A DNA stretch of 64,000 bases from Bacteroides nordii WAL 11050 = JCM 12987 (GCA_000613465.1 BAJA01000024.1:1-64000); one strand, 5' to 3'; shown: positions 27,691 to 38,612, counted from the first letter of the stretch. Notes: generated from the letters alone by a model not told the origin. Translations and numbers: made by a program.

Positions 27691-28947
27691 ATGAAGAAGA
27701 TATTTCGCCAAATACATCTCTGGCTTTCTATTCCTTTCGGCTTAATCATTACTGTCATCTGCTTCTCCGGAGCAGCTTTAGTTTTCGAAAATGAAATTAT
27801 GGAATTGTGCCGGCACGACTTTTATTATGTCAGTAAGGTAGAAGAGACTCCCCTACCCGCCGGAGAACTGGCACAGAAAGTAGCAGCAACTCTGCCTGAT
27901 AGTATATCAGTGACGGGGATCAGCATTTCATCCGATCCGGCAAAAGCATATCAGGTCAACCTCTCCAAACCCAGACGGGCGTCTGTATATATTGATCAGT
28001 ATACAGGTGAAATAAAAGGAAAATATGAACGTGCTCCGTTTTTTACGACCATGTTCAAGCTACACAGATGGTTGCTGGATAGCATGAAACCAGATGGAGG
28101 TATCTTTTGGGGTAAGATGATTGTTGGCGTCAGCACGTTGATGTTTGTCTTTGTGCTGATATCCGGAATTATTATCTGGATTCCACGTAATGCCAAAGCT
28201 CTGAAAAACAGTCTCAAGATTTCAGTGAATAAAGGCTGGAGAAGATTCTGGTATGATTTGCATATAGCAGGTGGACTGTACACATTTATCTTCTTACTCG
28301 TACTGGCTCTCACCGGACTGACCTGGTCTTTCGGTTGGTATCGCACTGGATTCTATAAAGCATTTGGCGTAGAAGCCACACAAGGAACCTCTTCTCAGGA
28401 AACGACCTCTCAGACATCAAATAAAGAACGACAGGGAGAAAGAAACAAAGAAAGCAACAAAGATGGACGTCACAGAGGAGACGAAAAAAGATATAGCCGG
28501 AGCGAAGGCCGTAATCGAAGCGAAAGTCACAATCGTGGTGAAGATCGTGAAGAAAGAAGAGGAAACAGAGAATATTCTCCTTACGCCTTGTGGCAAAAAG
28601 TATACGAACAACTGAAAGTTCAAAATCCCGATTATAAACAAATCACTGTATCAAACGGTACAGCAAACGTCTCTTTCAACCGTTTCGGTAATCAACGTGC
28701 ATCAGACCGTTACAGTTTTAATCCGAGAAATGGAGAAATAACTGAGGCTACACTTTATAAAGACCTGGATAATTCCGGCAAGATACGTGGCTGGATTTTC
28801 TCTGTACATGTAGGTAGCTGGGGAGGTATGTTTACCCGGATTCTGAGTTTTATAGCTTCACTGTTAGGTGCTACCTTACCCCTGACAGGATATTATCTAT
28901 GGATAAAAAAAGAAATAGCCCGCTCGGCAAGGAAAAGAAGAAAATGA
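27691..28947 (+). CDS. xusC: PepSY-associated inner-membrane protein, XusC-like
   Basis: 418 residues of the PepSY/iron-regulated membrane family: TM1 (IHLWLSIPFGLIITVICFSG), further helices near residues 145-170 and 190-215, and a last helix before the basic C-terminus. PepSY-like segments occur in the periplasmic loops (VYIDQYTGEIKG, YSFNPRNGEITEA). Residues ~235-295 are a strongly charged, Arg/Glu/Ser-rich low-complexity insert. It is probably the inner-membrane reductase or release step of xenosiderophore iron uptake. Third gene of the locus. Confidence 0.8.
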   Translation: MKKIFRQIHLWLSIPFGLIITVICFSGAALVFENEIMELCRHDFYYVSKVEETPLPAGELAQKVAATLPDSISVTGISISSDPAKAYQVNLSKPRRASVYIDQYTGEIKGKYERAPFFTTMFKLHRWLLDSMKPDGGIFWGKMIVGVSTLMFVFVLISGIIIWIPRNAKALKNSLKISVNKGWRRFWYDLHIAGGLYTFIFLLVLALTGLTWSFGWYRTGFYKAFGVEATQGTSSQETTSQTSNKERQGERNKESNKDGRHRGDEKRYSRSEGRNRSESHNRGEDREERRGNREYSPYALWQKVYEQLKVQNPDYKQITVSNGTANVSFNRFGNQRASDRYSFNPRNGEITEATLYKDLDNSGKIRGWIFSVHVGSWGGMFTRILSFIASLLGATLPLTGYYLWIKKEIARSARKRRK

Positions 28948-29021
28948 TGCATTCATCAAACACAGGGCTTGTTAATATTGTTAACACGTTTTTTAACACT
29001 CTATTTTTTGCTTTACAAAAG

Positions 29022-29103
29022 TGTACTATTTAGTACATCAGGAATGTACAGTTAAGTATGGCAAAAGTGTACAATTAACACTCACAGAAATGTACACTTT
29101 TGC
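29022..29103. repeat. Two perfect inverted repeats with GTAC cores
   Basis: TGTACTA-TT-TAGTACA at 29022-29037, and GCAAAAGTGTACA (29061-29073) paired perfectly with TGTACACTTTTGC (29091-29103) over a 17-base loop. They lie in the 640-bp gene-free stretch between the xus locus and the DUF418 gene. Confidence 0.75.
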
Positions 29104-29329
29104 CTACCTCTAAAAAAGAGGTTTATATTCGTTATAAATCAAGCAATTACATAAGATCAAGAATCCATACTCCATCTTAATATTTCCTCTGAAAGGATCT
29201 TTATAATTACTTTTTTGGTAACTATACATTTATCGAATGAAGCATAGCTATTATGTATCGAAGAAATCATTGGAAATAATAAATTAACAACATTAACAGC
29301 GTTTCTTAATCATAAATTTTAGTCTGACA

Positions 29330-29391
29330 AGAGTACGTACTCTTCTTATATAAAAGTACGTATTTAATACACACTTAAATACGTACTTTTA
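29330..29391. repeat. Perfect palindrome and 17-bp hairpin with TACGTA cores
   Basis: AGAGTACGTACTCT (29330-29343) is a perfect 14-bp palindrome. TAAAAGTACGTATTTAA (29351-29367) pairs perfectly with TTAAATACGTACTTTTA (29375-29391) around a 7-base loop. There is no T tract, so these look like protein-binding or structural sites. The rest of 28948-29584 is AT-rich with no gene visible. Confidence 0.75.
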
Positions 29392-29626
29392 CAGCATAAA
29401 GAACACATTATTTAACCACACTGTCATTCAATAATTTACATTCATATTTACTCTTTACCATCCATAACCTTCAACGACGATTATCAGTCAATAAGTACTG
29501 TTTTGATAACTGAGAACGAATAGAAAAAACTGTTCGAAAATAAATATTTATCAAAATGAACCTGATGAATGACAATTAATTACTATGTTTGCAACAAGAT
29601 ATTTAACGAAGATAAAAAACTATTTT

Positions 29627-30805
29627 ATGCAACCAACAGTAAATAAAACACCACGTATTGAAGTGATAGATGCCTTGAGAGGATTTGCCGTAATGGCAAT
29701 TTTATTGGTACACAGTTTAGAACATTTTATATTCCCGGTCTATCCGACCGATTCACCCGAATGGCTGAACATTCTTGATAACGGAACACTTAATGTAGTA
29801 TTCTCACTCTTTGCCGGAAAGTCTTACGCAATATTTGCTTTACTTTTCGGATTTACATTTTATATCCAATGCCACAATCAAGAGAAGAAGGGAAAAGATT
29901 TTGGCTATCGCTTTCTTTGGAGGTTAGTATTATTAGTTGGTTTTGCTACCATAAACGCCGCATTCTTTCCTGCGGGAGATGTATTACTGCTTTTCTCTAT
30001 TGTGGGGATTGTATTGTTCTTAGTGCGGAAATGGAGTGATAAAGCTATTCTGATCACAGCAATCTTTTTCCTGTTACAGCCCATTGAGTGGTACCATTAT
30101 CTGATGAGTTTATTCGATCCGTCATACACGTTGCCCGATTTGGGTGTGAATGCAATGTATCAGGAAGTGGCCGAATATACTAAAGCAGGTAACTTCTGGA
30201 ATTTCATTGCAGGTAATGTCACTTTGGGACAAAAAGCCAGTCTGTTTTGGGCTATCGGAGCAGGACGTTTTCTGCAAACAGCCGGACTTTTCTTAATGGG
30301 CCTGTACATCGGCAGAAAAGAGTTGTTCGTAACCACCGACTCGCATCTTCGTTTTTGGATTAAGACGCTCATTGTTGCTGCCATATGTTTTGCCCCCCTC
30401 TATCCACTAAAAGAGTTGATTATGCAAAGCGAAAGTGACATAGTCAAACAGACAGTCGGTACTGCTTTTGATATGTGGCAAAAGTTTGCATTTACGTTTG
30501 TCCTGGTTGCGTCCTTTGTGATCCTGTATCAAAAAGAAAAATTCAGAAAGGCGGTAACAAACCTTCGTTTTTATGGAAAAATGAGTCTTACCAATTATAT
30601 CAGCCAATCTATCATGGGAGCTATCATTTATTTTCCGTTCGGATTTTACCTGGCTCCTTACTGTGGCTATACAGTCAGTCTGATTATCGGTATTGTCCTT
30701 TTCTTACTGCAAGTCCGGTTCTGTAAATGGTGGCTATCCAAACATAAACAAGGACCTTTGGAAAGTGTCTGGCATAAGTGGACATGGTTGTTGGCTGAAA
30801 AGTAA
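29627..30805 (+). CDS. DUF418 domain membrane protein
   Basis: About 392 residues from ATG at 29627; an in-frame ATG at 29585 adds 14 residues. The conserved N-terminal motif RIEVIDALRGFAVMAILLVH, several hydrophobic helices, and the C-terminal DUF418 region (FRKAVTNLRFYGKMSLTNYISQS, ending GPLESVWHKWTWLL) are seen. Related to acyltransferase-3-type membrane proteins; biochemical role unknown. It stands alone between the xus locus and the orphan SusCD pair. Confidence 0.85.
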   Translation: MQPTVNKTPRIEVIDALRGFAVMAILLVHSLEHFIFPVYPTDSPEWLNILDNGTLNVVFSLFAGKSYAIFALLFGFTFYIQCHNQEKKGKDFGYRFLWRLVLLVGFATINAAFFPAGDVLLLFSIVGIVLFLVRKWSDKAILITAIFFLLQPIEWYHYLMSLFDPSYTLPDLGVNAMYQEVAEYTKAGNFWNFIAGNVTLGQKASLFWAIGAGRFLQTAGLFLMGLYIGRKELFVTTDSHLRFWIKTLIVAAICFAPLYPLKELIMQSESDIVKQTVGTAFDMWQKFAFTFVLVASFVILYQKEKFRKAVTNLRFYGKMSLTNYISQSIMGAIIYFPFGFYLAPYCGYTVSLIIGIVLFLLQVRFCKWWLSKHKQGPLESVWHKWTWLLAEK

Positions 30806-30845
30806 TGAATATATTTCACCACAGAGTTTCACAAGTTATTTGTTT

Positions 30846-30985
30846 AAGTAGTTAATTCATACTATAACAGCATTTTATTAAAACACAAATGATCGCAGAT
30901 TAACGCAAATTAAGAGACTGTTGTTCTTTCTCTTTATATTCTTTGCGAAAATCTGCGATCATCTGCGTTTCAATAATTAATCATC
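30846..30985. repeat. Imperfect-palindrome intergenic element, copy 4
   Basis: Begins AAGTAGTTAATTCATACTAT, contains ATGATCGCAGATTAACGCAA and TTTGCGAAAATCTGCG, and ends CTGCGTTTCAATAATTAAT. A TTCACCACAGAGTTTCAC tract precedes it at about 30816, as similar tracts occur at 57487 and 63846. Confidence 0.85.
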
Positions 30986-31023
30986 GCTTGTCGTACCTCC
31001 CCGTGCAGGAAGCATCCGAAAGC

Positions 31024-32489
31024 CTACAAATTCGGATTGGCATCGATCTCAGCTTTCGGGATAGCATACAGATAGTTGATACTGTTGGGCACAAATGCAT
31101 CTCCTCCGGAGAATGTAAGGAACCAATGTCCTAACGGAGTACGTTTGGCAAATCCTCCTCCTTCCTGCCAGGCATCTACTTGCTGCGCCTGCTCTTCAAC
31201 GGAAAGTGCAACACGCTTCACAGATTGCTGTGTACGTAAGATATCAGTAATACTGAAACCCTCTCCCCAAAGTTCACGACGACGCTCCATCAGGATCTCA
31301 TTGACAACATCGTCCTGTGATTTACCTGTTAAATCATAGTCACCCAATCCACGGGCATGGCGCAATTCATTTAATGGTATTACCGCTTTCTCCGGGAAAC
31401 CTTCACGAGCAAGGGCCTCAGCCTCTATCAGAAGCATCTCGGAGGCACGCATCAACACGATATCGGCAGTATCATCTGCACGCATATGGAACTTTTTATA
31501 ACCTAAATACCCCTCACGCATCCACTGGAATAATCCCAAACGAATATCTCCTTCGGAGAATGTATCCCTGAAATGAGGATCGGCCATGAAACTACTGTAA
31601 GCACCTACATAGGTTGCGTCCAGGTAATAAAAGTTATAGGAAGCATCGGATTGTGCAAGTGTCTGCGGATGCCCCCAGATCCATTCTTTATTAGATACAT
31701 TGTTGAATCCTTCGTATTCGGCAGTCGTTGTCATCAGCGAATATCCCTGACGGGCAGCGGCGGCTGCCTTTGCTGCCTCCTCCCATTGTCCGGTCAACAG
31801 ATAGGCACGGGCAAGCAGCCCATTGACAACATTGGTATTCGGCTTGAATTTCTGCCCATCCCCTTTGCGGGTATAGTTCTTCAAATAACTCTGTGCCAGG
31901 TTAAGATCATCAAAAACGCGCTGATACACCTGGCTACAGTAGATTTTGCTTTAGGCGCCGTTTCACTTGTAGTGGGTTCTGTATAAATAGGTACACAGGG
32001 AGCAGTGGGATCTTTCAGGTAAGTGAACTGATAGTGTTGCGCCAGATGAAGGTAACAAAACGCCCGCAAAGCAAGTGCCTGTCCTTTTGCCTGAAAAAAT
32101 TCTTCCGAATCACCATCAATAGCAATGGCGGTGTTACAGTTATCAATCGTTTTATAAATGAGATACCAGGCAAAAGAGGTTCGGCTATTGTTCGGTATTG
32201 CTATATCATTGAACTGATAAGATGAATTAAACCCATAAGCAGGGCGGGAAACGACATCATCCGCCATCATATCGTCCTGACACTGAAGAGCACGATAACC
32301 AATATTGGCATATGTTGTGCCATATTCAAACAGATTATACCAGGCACCATTAAACAATCGTTCGGCATTACCGGGTACTCCAACCTCATCGGAACTAACA
32401 GAGTCCGTAGGTTCTTTATCAAGAAAGTCACCACTACATCCCGCCAATAAAAGCAGGAAGGCCATATAAGGATAGATATATTTTTTCAT
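31024..32489 (-). CDS. SusD-like lipoprotein (frameshifted)
   Basis: Two pieces, 32489-31881 and 31929-31024, make one ~488-residue SusD/RagB protein. Piece 1: lipobox LLLAGCSG, FLDKEPTDSVSSDE and LRAFCYLHLAQHYQF. Piece 2: VFDDLNLAQSYL, MERRRELWGEGFSITDILR and the terminal IPKAEIDANPNL. Adding one C near 31931 gives ...STVAQVYQRVFDDL, the expected join. It partners the SusC gene directly upstream. No glycosidase or regulator gene is adjacent, so the substrate is unknown. Confidence 0.88.
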
Positions 32490-32495
32490 AAACTA

Positions 32496-32573
32496 TAAAT
32501 TAGTAAGTAGTTAGTAGTTAGTAGTAAGTAGTAAGTAGTTAGGAGTTGGGAGTTGGGAGTTGGGAGTTAGAAT
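32496..32573. repeat. AGTAGTTAGTAGTAAG-type repeats between susC and susD
   Basis: Tandem short units (AGTAAGTAGTTAGTAGTTAG, then AAGTAGTTAGGAGTTGGGAG with GAGTTGG repeated three times) fill the 85-bp gap between the orphan susC and susD, where such pairs normally have 10-30 bp. Confidence 0.8.
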
Positions 32574-32574
32574 C

Positions 32575-35500
32575 CTAAAACGTTACATTCACTCCTCCCG
32601 AGAAAGTTCTCATTGCAGGATAACGATAATAGGTCAGTCCGGTAATGCCTTGTTCCGGATCGAGCCCCTGATTACGATGAATAGTAAACAAGTTATCGCT
32701 TTGTACAAAAACCTGTACATTACTCAACGACGCCCGGTTGACGAGTTGTTTCGGCAATGTGTAAGAGAGGGTAAGGTTCTTCAGCCTCATATAGGAATTG
32801 TTCTGCAAGAAACGTGTAGAGTAGGAAGTCCAGTTATTGGAAGTAGTACCCAATGCCGAAACATCCGTATACCGATTATCCGGTGTCCAGCGATCTAATA
32901 TCTCTTTTGACCATGAACGACCTTCGGCACTACCATTGTGCAGAATCATAGTGATATCACGATTCATGATATACCCACCTACGCTATAGGCAAAGATCGC
33001 CGAAAGCTCGATGCCTTTATAAGAGAATGCTGTATTGAAACCACCATATATCTTGGGCAAAGATGACTTATTGACATAATAATCAGTAGCATCTTTATAC
33101 ACATTCGTTGTCCCGCGACCTATCACATTTTCATCCTTATCGAGTATATCCATATACCACAACGGATCTCCGTTTTCCGGGTCTACCCCAGCCCATTCCT
33201 TCGTATAGAAATCATAGACGGAACGCCCCTCTTTTAACTTGTTTACCCCTACCGGAGGCATGTCTTTCAAAGGTAGTTCGGTGACTACGTTCTTGTAATG
33301 TGTCAGGTTGAAACCAAGTTTCCACATGAAATCCTCTGTATGGATCACCGTACCATTCAGCGTCAGTTCAATACCGGTATTTTTCAGTGCCCCCACATTC
33401 TCATCAACCGAACTATATCCCATAGAAGGAGCTACAGGGCGTGAATAGAGCAAATCTTTGGAACGGCGCTGGAAGAAATCGAACGAACCGGATACACGGT
33501 TGTTCCATAAAGAGAAGTCCACCCCCACATTGAAGTTGAGATTGGTCTCCCACTTCAGCTTCGGAGTGGCAATGCGATCGGATACAAGTGCATTCTCCCC
33601 TAAATTGGATACAATGGTATAAAGCCCTTTGCTGGCATAGTAAGTACCTAAGTTATCATTTCCCTGTGCTCCGTAACTGGCTTTTAAAGTCAAAGCTGAA
33701 AGCCAATCGGAAGTAGAAACCATGAAGTCTTCACGATCGATACGCCAGGAAGCTCCTATCGACCAGAAATTACCCCAACGGGTCTCCGGTGCAAAACGGG
33801 AAGAACCATCACGCCGGTAAGAGGCGGAGAAGAAGTATTTATCCTGGTAATCATACAGGAACTGAGAGAAATAACCCACCAGGCATAATCAATCCGATAA
33901 CCGGAACCTCCGGTGAGTTGCGAACCAACTACCAGTTCGGGCATATTAGGTAACGCCATTTTCGTACGGGAAGCAGAAAGTTCATCATAACGGTAGGAAT
34001 AGGCTTCCTGTCCAACAAGTATATTGAAGTGATGCTCACCAATCGTCTTATCATAAGTCGCAATATTGTTCCACGTCCAGGAGAAAGTACGGGTGTTGAC
34101 ACGACTTGAGCCACCTCCGGTAGTGACCGAAGGACCGATAAGGGAATTTGTGAAATCGAGTGAATTGTAATTGATAAGGTCGAAGTTAAAACTCGTCTTG
34201 AACTTCAAACCTGGAATAAAGGTAACTTCCAGAAAAGTACGTCCCGAAAACTCATCTTTCATCCGTTCGGACTTATCAAGCGGAAGAGTAGCGGGCAGGT
34301 TCCAGTTTGCCATAGAACCGGAAGGACGATAGGGCCCGAAATCAGGAACAGGACTTCCGTCTTTATAAATGATACTTCCATCATTGGGGGTTACCTCGTA
34401 AATGGGATAGAAACCGGGCATCGTACGCCCTGCATTGATAACATTACTGGTTTTGGTATCCGAAGACACCGGATAGTTCTGCATGGAATGCGCAAAACTC
34501 ATGTTAACACCACCTTTCAGCCAGGAGGTCATTTCACTGGTGATATTGGAACGCAGGTTGAAACGCTGATACCCGGATTCGAGGGCAATACCCTTATCAT
34601 TCAGATAACCGGCAGAGAAGAAATACTGATTCTTCTGTCCGCCTCCGGATACATTGAGATTAAGCTCCGTACGCAAGGCTTGCTGTTCCATAGCATTACT
34701 CCAATCAAAATCCCACAGAGGGGTAGCACCGTCTACAAGTTTACCATCCGTGCCTACAGGTTGTGAATAATTGGGTCCATAGGGGTTGGGACCATCCCCC
34801 ATAAGTTTGGTTACCAGATCTTTTGAAGCCTGTGCGGCGGCTGTAGCAGGAGTATAGTTCTGCGTATCCTTGGCATATTGATTGCGCAAGGCTTCCCAAT
34901 AGAGCTGGAAATAATCATTGGTACCTATACGATCATAATCACGTACGGCACGATTGGAACCACCGAAGGAGGCTTTTACATTGACGGTTGTTTTAGAGTC
35001 TGTTTGCCCCTGTTTAGTGGTGATAATAATGACTCCATTGGCACCACGCGAACCGTAAAGAGCAGCCGAAGCAGCATCTTTCAGCACTGTCATGGAGCAA
35101 TATCATCCGGATTGATAGCGTTGACGGAACCATCAAAAGGCACACCATCCACTACATAAAGCGGTGCACTGGAAGCATTGATAGACCCGATACCACGGAT
35201 ACGTATCTCGCATCCGTACCGGGTTGCCCGCTGGAAGCACTTGCCTGCACACCGGAAACAGTACCTTCAAGAGCACGCGAAACACTGGCTACCTGTAGTT
35301 TGGCTATCTCATCTCCTTTTACAGTAGAAGCGGCTCCGGTAAAGCTATACTTTTTGGCTGTGGCATAAGCTACTACCATGACTTCGTCCAGTTCCTTACT
35401 GTCGGATTCAAGAGTAACATCAATGGTACTCCGTCCGTTCACAGGCTTCTCTGCCGTCTTTAACCCTACAAAACGGAAAACAAGTATCCCATCGGCAGGG

Positions 35501-35700
35501 GCAGATATAGAATATTTTCCATCGATATCGGTAATGGTACCGGTAGTGGCACCTTTTACCTGTACGGAAACACCGGGTAATGGTTCTCCGTCGGATATTA
35601 CGGTACCCGAAATACGTTTCTCCTGTTGTACGGCCGCCTGCAACGATACAGATACAACAAAGGCCAGAAACGCTACTAATAGACGTAGATTGATTCTCAT
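32575..35700 (-). CDS. SusC-like TonB-dependent transporter (three frameshifts)
   Basis: Three pieces (35700-35152, 35093-33756, 33879-32575) reconstruct one ~1042-residue SusC. Piece 1: signal peptide, carboxypeptidase-like domain (GTVISDGEPLPGVSVQVKG) and TonB box. Between pieces 1 and 2 the sequence in another frame reads IRIRGIGSINASSAPLYVVD, the canonical plug motif. Piece 2 starts TVLKDAASAALYGSRGANGV. Piece 3 holds the rest of the barrel, ending FSGGVNVTF. Single-base losses near 35219, 35096 and 33883 explain all three breaks; the last is repaired by a C to give DYALVGYFSQFL. Confidence 0.88.
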
Positions 35701-35829
35701 ATTTTCTTGTGGTTTAGGATTTATTTACGTGAGGTATCTAACATCACATAGCCTTGTTTTGTTTAAGATACGAAACAAAATTTAAAGGAAGATTGCACAA
35801 ACGGGAAGGAAGTATTAATTTCGCGAATA

Positions 35830-35938
35830 ATGAGGTTAGAAGTCAGTAGTTAGTAGTCAGAATCTATGCAGCATATCAGCGTTGTCATTCCGAAAGGATT
35901 CTAACTACTTACTACTAAATTCTAACTACTTATTAAAA
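35830..35938. repeat. Heptamer-like repeats with inverted arms upstream of the DUF4421 gene
   Basis: GAGGTTAGAAGTCAGTAGTT followed by AGTAGTCAGAATC is opposed ~35 bp later by GGATTCTAACTACTTACTAC and TAAATTCTAACTACTTATT. The arms are imperfectly complementary. The adjoining ~100 bp between the divergent genes is AT-rich without other clear signals. Confidence 0.65.
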
Positions 35939-35942
35939 TAGT

Positions 35943-37034
35943 ATGAAAAAACTTGTAATTTGTCTGTTGGTGATATTGCCTCTTTCTTTGTTCGCTCAGA
36001 ATGAAGAGAGCAACATCGTCATGCAGGACAGTGTGGAGACAGCCAAACGTCCCAACGGATTTATAAGAGCTTTCAACTATCTGTTCAATCCCAGTGACAT
36101 CGATACTACTTATATCAGCCCAAACCGTTACAACTATGCACTGATGCTGGATCATTTCACCAACTACGAATATTATAGTCTAAGCAGTAGTACTCCTCAG
36201 TCACAACGGTTACGGTTCTCTCCCAACCCTCGTAATAAAATAGGTCCCTACTTCGGTTGGCGCTGGATATTCCTGGGATGGTCCATAGATACCGACGGGC
36301 TTTATGGCAAACAAAAAGGAAAAAGAAAAGGGACCGAGTTTGACTTAAGTCTTTACAGTGCCAAATTAGGGGTGGATATTTTCTATCGCCGCACCGGCAA
36401 CGACTACCGGATCCATAAAGCGGACGGCTTTGATGACGTACCCGACAATTACTCCGAAAGTTTTGACGGATTGAAAGTAGATATAAAAGGGCTGAATGCA
36501 TTTTACGTATTCAACTATCGCCGTTTTTCCTATCCGGCAGCTTTCAGCCAAAGCACTAACCAAAGGCGTAGTGCCGGGTCGATGATTGCAGGCTTTTCTA
36601 TCTCCACGCATCATCTGAACTTCGATTCTGCCAAACTGCCGCAAACTATTCAGGAAAGCCTGAATGAAGATATGAGAGTGGAACATATCAAATATACAAA
36701 TATCAGTCTCACTCTCGGTTATGCCTACAACTGGGTGTTTGCACGCAACTGGCTCGCCTGCCTCTCACTGACACCTGCCATAGCCTACAAAACCTCACGG
36801 ATTGAGAAAGTACAAACAGAAACAAACGACTGGTACCAAAACTTCAACATAGATTTCATACTGCGCGCAGGGGTAGTTTACAACAACAGCAAATATTTTG
36901 CCGGGACCTCCTTTGTGGGCAGAACCTATGATTACTACCGGAATAATTTCTCACTGAACAATGGCTTTGGTACACTGCAGGTATATGCAGGATTCAATTT
37001 TTATCTGAAGAAGCAATACAGGAAAAAGCACTAA
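35943..37034 (+). CDS. DUF4421 domain protein
   Basis: 363 residues with a signal peptide ending near SLFAQN. The body is rich in alternating aromatic/polar strands (YFGWRWIFLGWSIDTDGLYG, FDLSLYSAKLGVDIFYRR, LTLGYAYNWVFARNWL, LQVYAGFNFYLKKQYRKKH), typical of an outer-membrane beta-barrel, and matches the DUF4421 family. Function unknown. Divergent from the orphan SusC gene and convergent with the ATPase gene, ending 18 bp before it. Confidence 0.8.
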   Translation: MKKLVICLLVILPLSLFAQNEESNIVMQDSVETAKRPNGFIRAFNYLFNPSDIDTTYISPNRYNYALMLDHFTNYEYYSLSSSTPQSQRLRFSPNPRNKIGPYFGWRWIFLGWSIDTDGLYGKQKGKRKGTEFDLSLYSAKLGVDIFYRRTGNDYRIHKADGFDDVPDNYSESFDGLKVDIKGLNAFYVFNYRRFSYPAAFSQSTNQRRSAGSMIAGFSISTHHLNFDSAKLPQTIQESLNEDMRVEHIKYTNISLTLGYAYNWVFARNWLACLSLTPAIAYKTSRIEKVQTETNDWYQNFNIDFILRAGVVYNNSKYFAGTSFVGRTYDYYRNNFSLNNGFGTLQVYAGFNFYLKKQYRKKH

Positions 37035-37052
37035 ATGATAATCTGGCAACAG

Positions 37053-38612
37053 CTACTCCACCAGCCAACGACTGATATTTCGTGTATCGGCACTGAACTC
37101 TACTCCCACCTTCACTATTTCGCGTCCATCCACCAGATAGGGTATCAGATAGCCCCTGTCATCAATCTGCTGTAAGGCTTGTTCTGCCGTGCCATTCAGC
37201 TTAAACTCAAAGACATAAATCTGATCGGGAGTCTTTACCACAGCATCCGCCCTTCCACGGGCACTACGTACTTCTGCCTCGGTGAACTGCCCCATCAACT
37301 TGAACACAAGATAAAACACAACCTGATAATGGCGTTCTTTGTTTTCGTTCAACTCATAAGGGAAATCGGCAAAAAACGATTGAAGACGAGTGAGGAAAGC
37401 TGCTACATCACCTGCCTGTAGTTCCTTGATGAACTTGCCAATGTAGAAACGTCGTTCTCCGTCCGGTATTGGTGTATAGAAAGGCAATATGAAATTCATA
37501 AAACCGTACTTCACTTCATCATTCGGAAAAGCCAAACGATACATCTTGAAACGCTTATCATACTCTTTTATCGTGAGATATCCACTCTGGTAGATTAACG
37601 GGATGGGATTACGTGCCTCTACCCGATATTCGGTAAAAGCGGTAGAAGATGCTTCCACGCCATCAATCAAAATGCGAAGATCGTAGTCACTCTTTTTAAG
37701 CAGTTCAACGAGAAAAGTCGGTGTCCCGGTCTGGAACCAATAATCATTAAATTCTTTTGCTTTCAGCGCATTGAGTACACTAAACGGATTGAAAACGCCC
37801 TCTCCCGCAGGATGAAAATGATAACCATCATACATCCGGGTCATCTCATCCACCGTTTCTTCATAAGTGGTATCGTTAACTCTGCCCAGCACTTCCAGCT
37901 CAGGATGGAAAGTCGAAATTAACTCATCCCGGGTAATACCACAAACAGTAGCATAGTCATACCACAGGCTGATATCCTGCAATTGGTTCAAATCACTGAA
38001 TACACTTACCTGGGCAAATTTGGTCACTCCGGTAAGGAAAGCGAAACGTAGGTAACGATCGGAGCTTTTCAGTACGCCATAAAAAGCTTTCAGGGTCGTG
38101 CGATACTCATCCAGCAAAGCCTCATTCTGCATGGCCTGAAGCAAGGGCTTGTCGTATTCGTCTATCAGGACAACGACATTGCGCCCGGTTAATTCGGAAG
38201 CACGTCTAATAACTCCCATGAAACGGCTCGACAGGGTAGTTTCGTCAACTCCTTTTCCGTATTTCAGTTCCCATTGAGTTAAGTGGTTACTGAGAATGCT
38301 GTTCAGTCTTTCGGGAGTATCATACTTCTCGGCGTTCAAGTCGAGGTGCAGGACAGGGTAGGTGACCCACTCTTTCTCCAAATCTTCGATAGCCAACCCC
38401 TCGAAAAGTTCTTTCTTTCCCTCAAAATAAGCCTCAAAAGTAGACAGCAGCAAACTTTTCCCGAAGCGACGGGGACGACTCAGAAAATAAGGAGTACTGG
38501 TACTTACCATCTGCCAGACAAGCGCAGTCTTATCCACATAGAGATATCCCTCTTTACGCAACTTCTCGAAAGTCTGTATCCCGATGGGGAGTTTACGGCT
38601 TAAATCAATCAT
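37053..38612 (-). CDS. AAA-ATPase-like / PD-(D/E)XK nuclease-like protein
   Basis: 519 residues. The N-terminal AAA-ATPase-like domain begins LPIGIQTFEKLRKEGYLYVD and carries Walker A FLSRPRRFGKSLLL and Walker B NVVVLIDEYDKPLL. The C-terminal nuclease-like domain has the GRADAVVKTPDQIYVFEFKL motif (Asp...Glu-x-Lys) and the downstream helix EQALQQIDDRGY. This family is highly duplicated in Bacteroidetes genomes; its biological role is unsettled, with mobile-element or defence links proposed. Complete and lacking partner genes here. Confidence 0.9.
   Translation of the reverse strand: MIDLSRKLPIGIQTFEKLRKEGYLYVDKTALVWQMVSTSTPYFLSRPRRFGKSLLLSTFEAYFEGKKELFEGLAIEDLEKEWVTYPVLHLDLNAEKYDTPERLNSILSNHLTQWELKYGKGVDETTLSSRFMGVIRRASELTGRNVVVLIDEYDKPLLQAMQNEALLDEYRTTLKAFYGVLKSSDRYLRFAFLTGVTKFAQVSVFSDLNQLQDISLWYDYATVCGITRDELISTFHPELEVLGRVNDTTYEETVDEMTRMYDGYHFHPAGEGVFNPFSVLNALKAKEFNDYWFQTGTPTFLVELLKKSDYDLRILIDGVEASSTAFTEYRVEARNPIPLIYQSGYLTIKEYDKRFKMYRLAFPNDEVKYGFMNFILPFYTPIPDGERRFYIGKFIKELQAGDVAAFLTRLQSFFADFPYELNENKERHYQVVFYLVFKLMGQFTEAEVRSARGRADAVVKTPDQIYVFEFKLNGTAEQALQQIDDRGYLIPYLVDGREIVKVGVEFSADTRNISRWLVE

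Noticed and set aside
28417..28641. Antisense reading frame opposite the charged insert of XusC
   Set aside because: It is a shadow of the Arg/Glu-rich codons on the other strand, with no promoter or homology.
37053..38612. Defence island around the AAA/PD-(D/E)XK protein
   Set aside because: No toxin, restriction or other defence genes accompany it; the family is simply abundant in Bacteroides.
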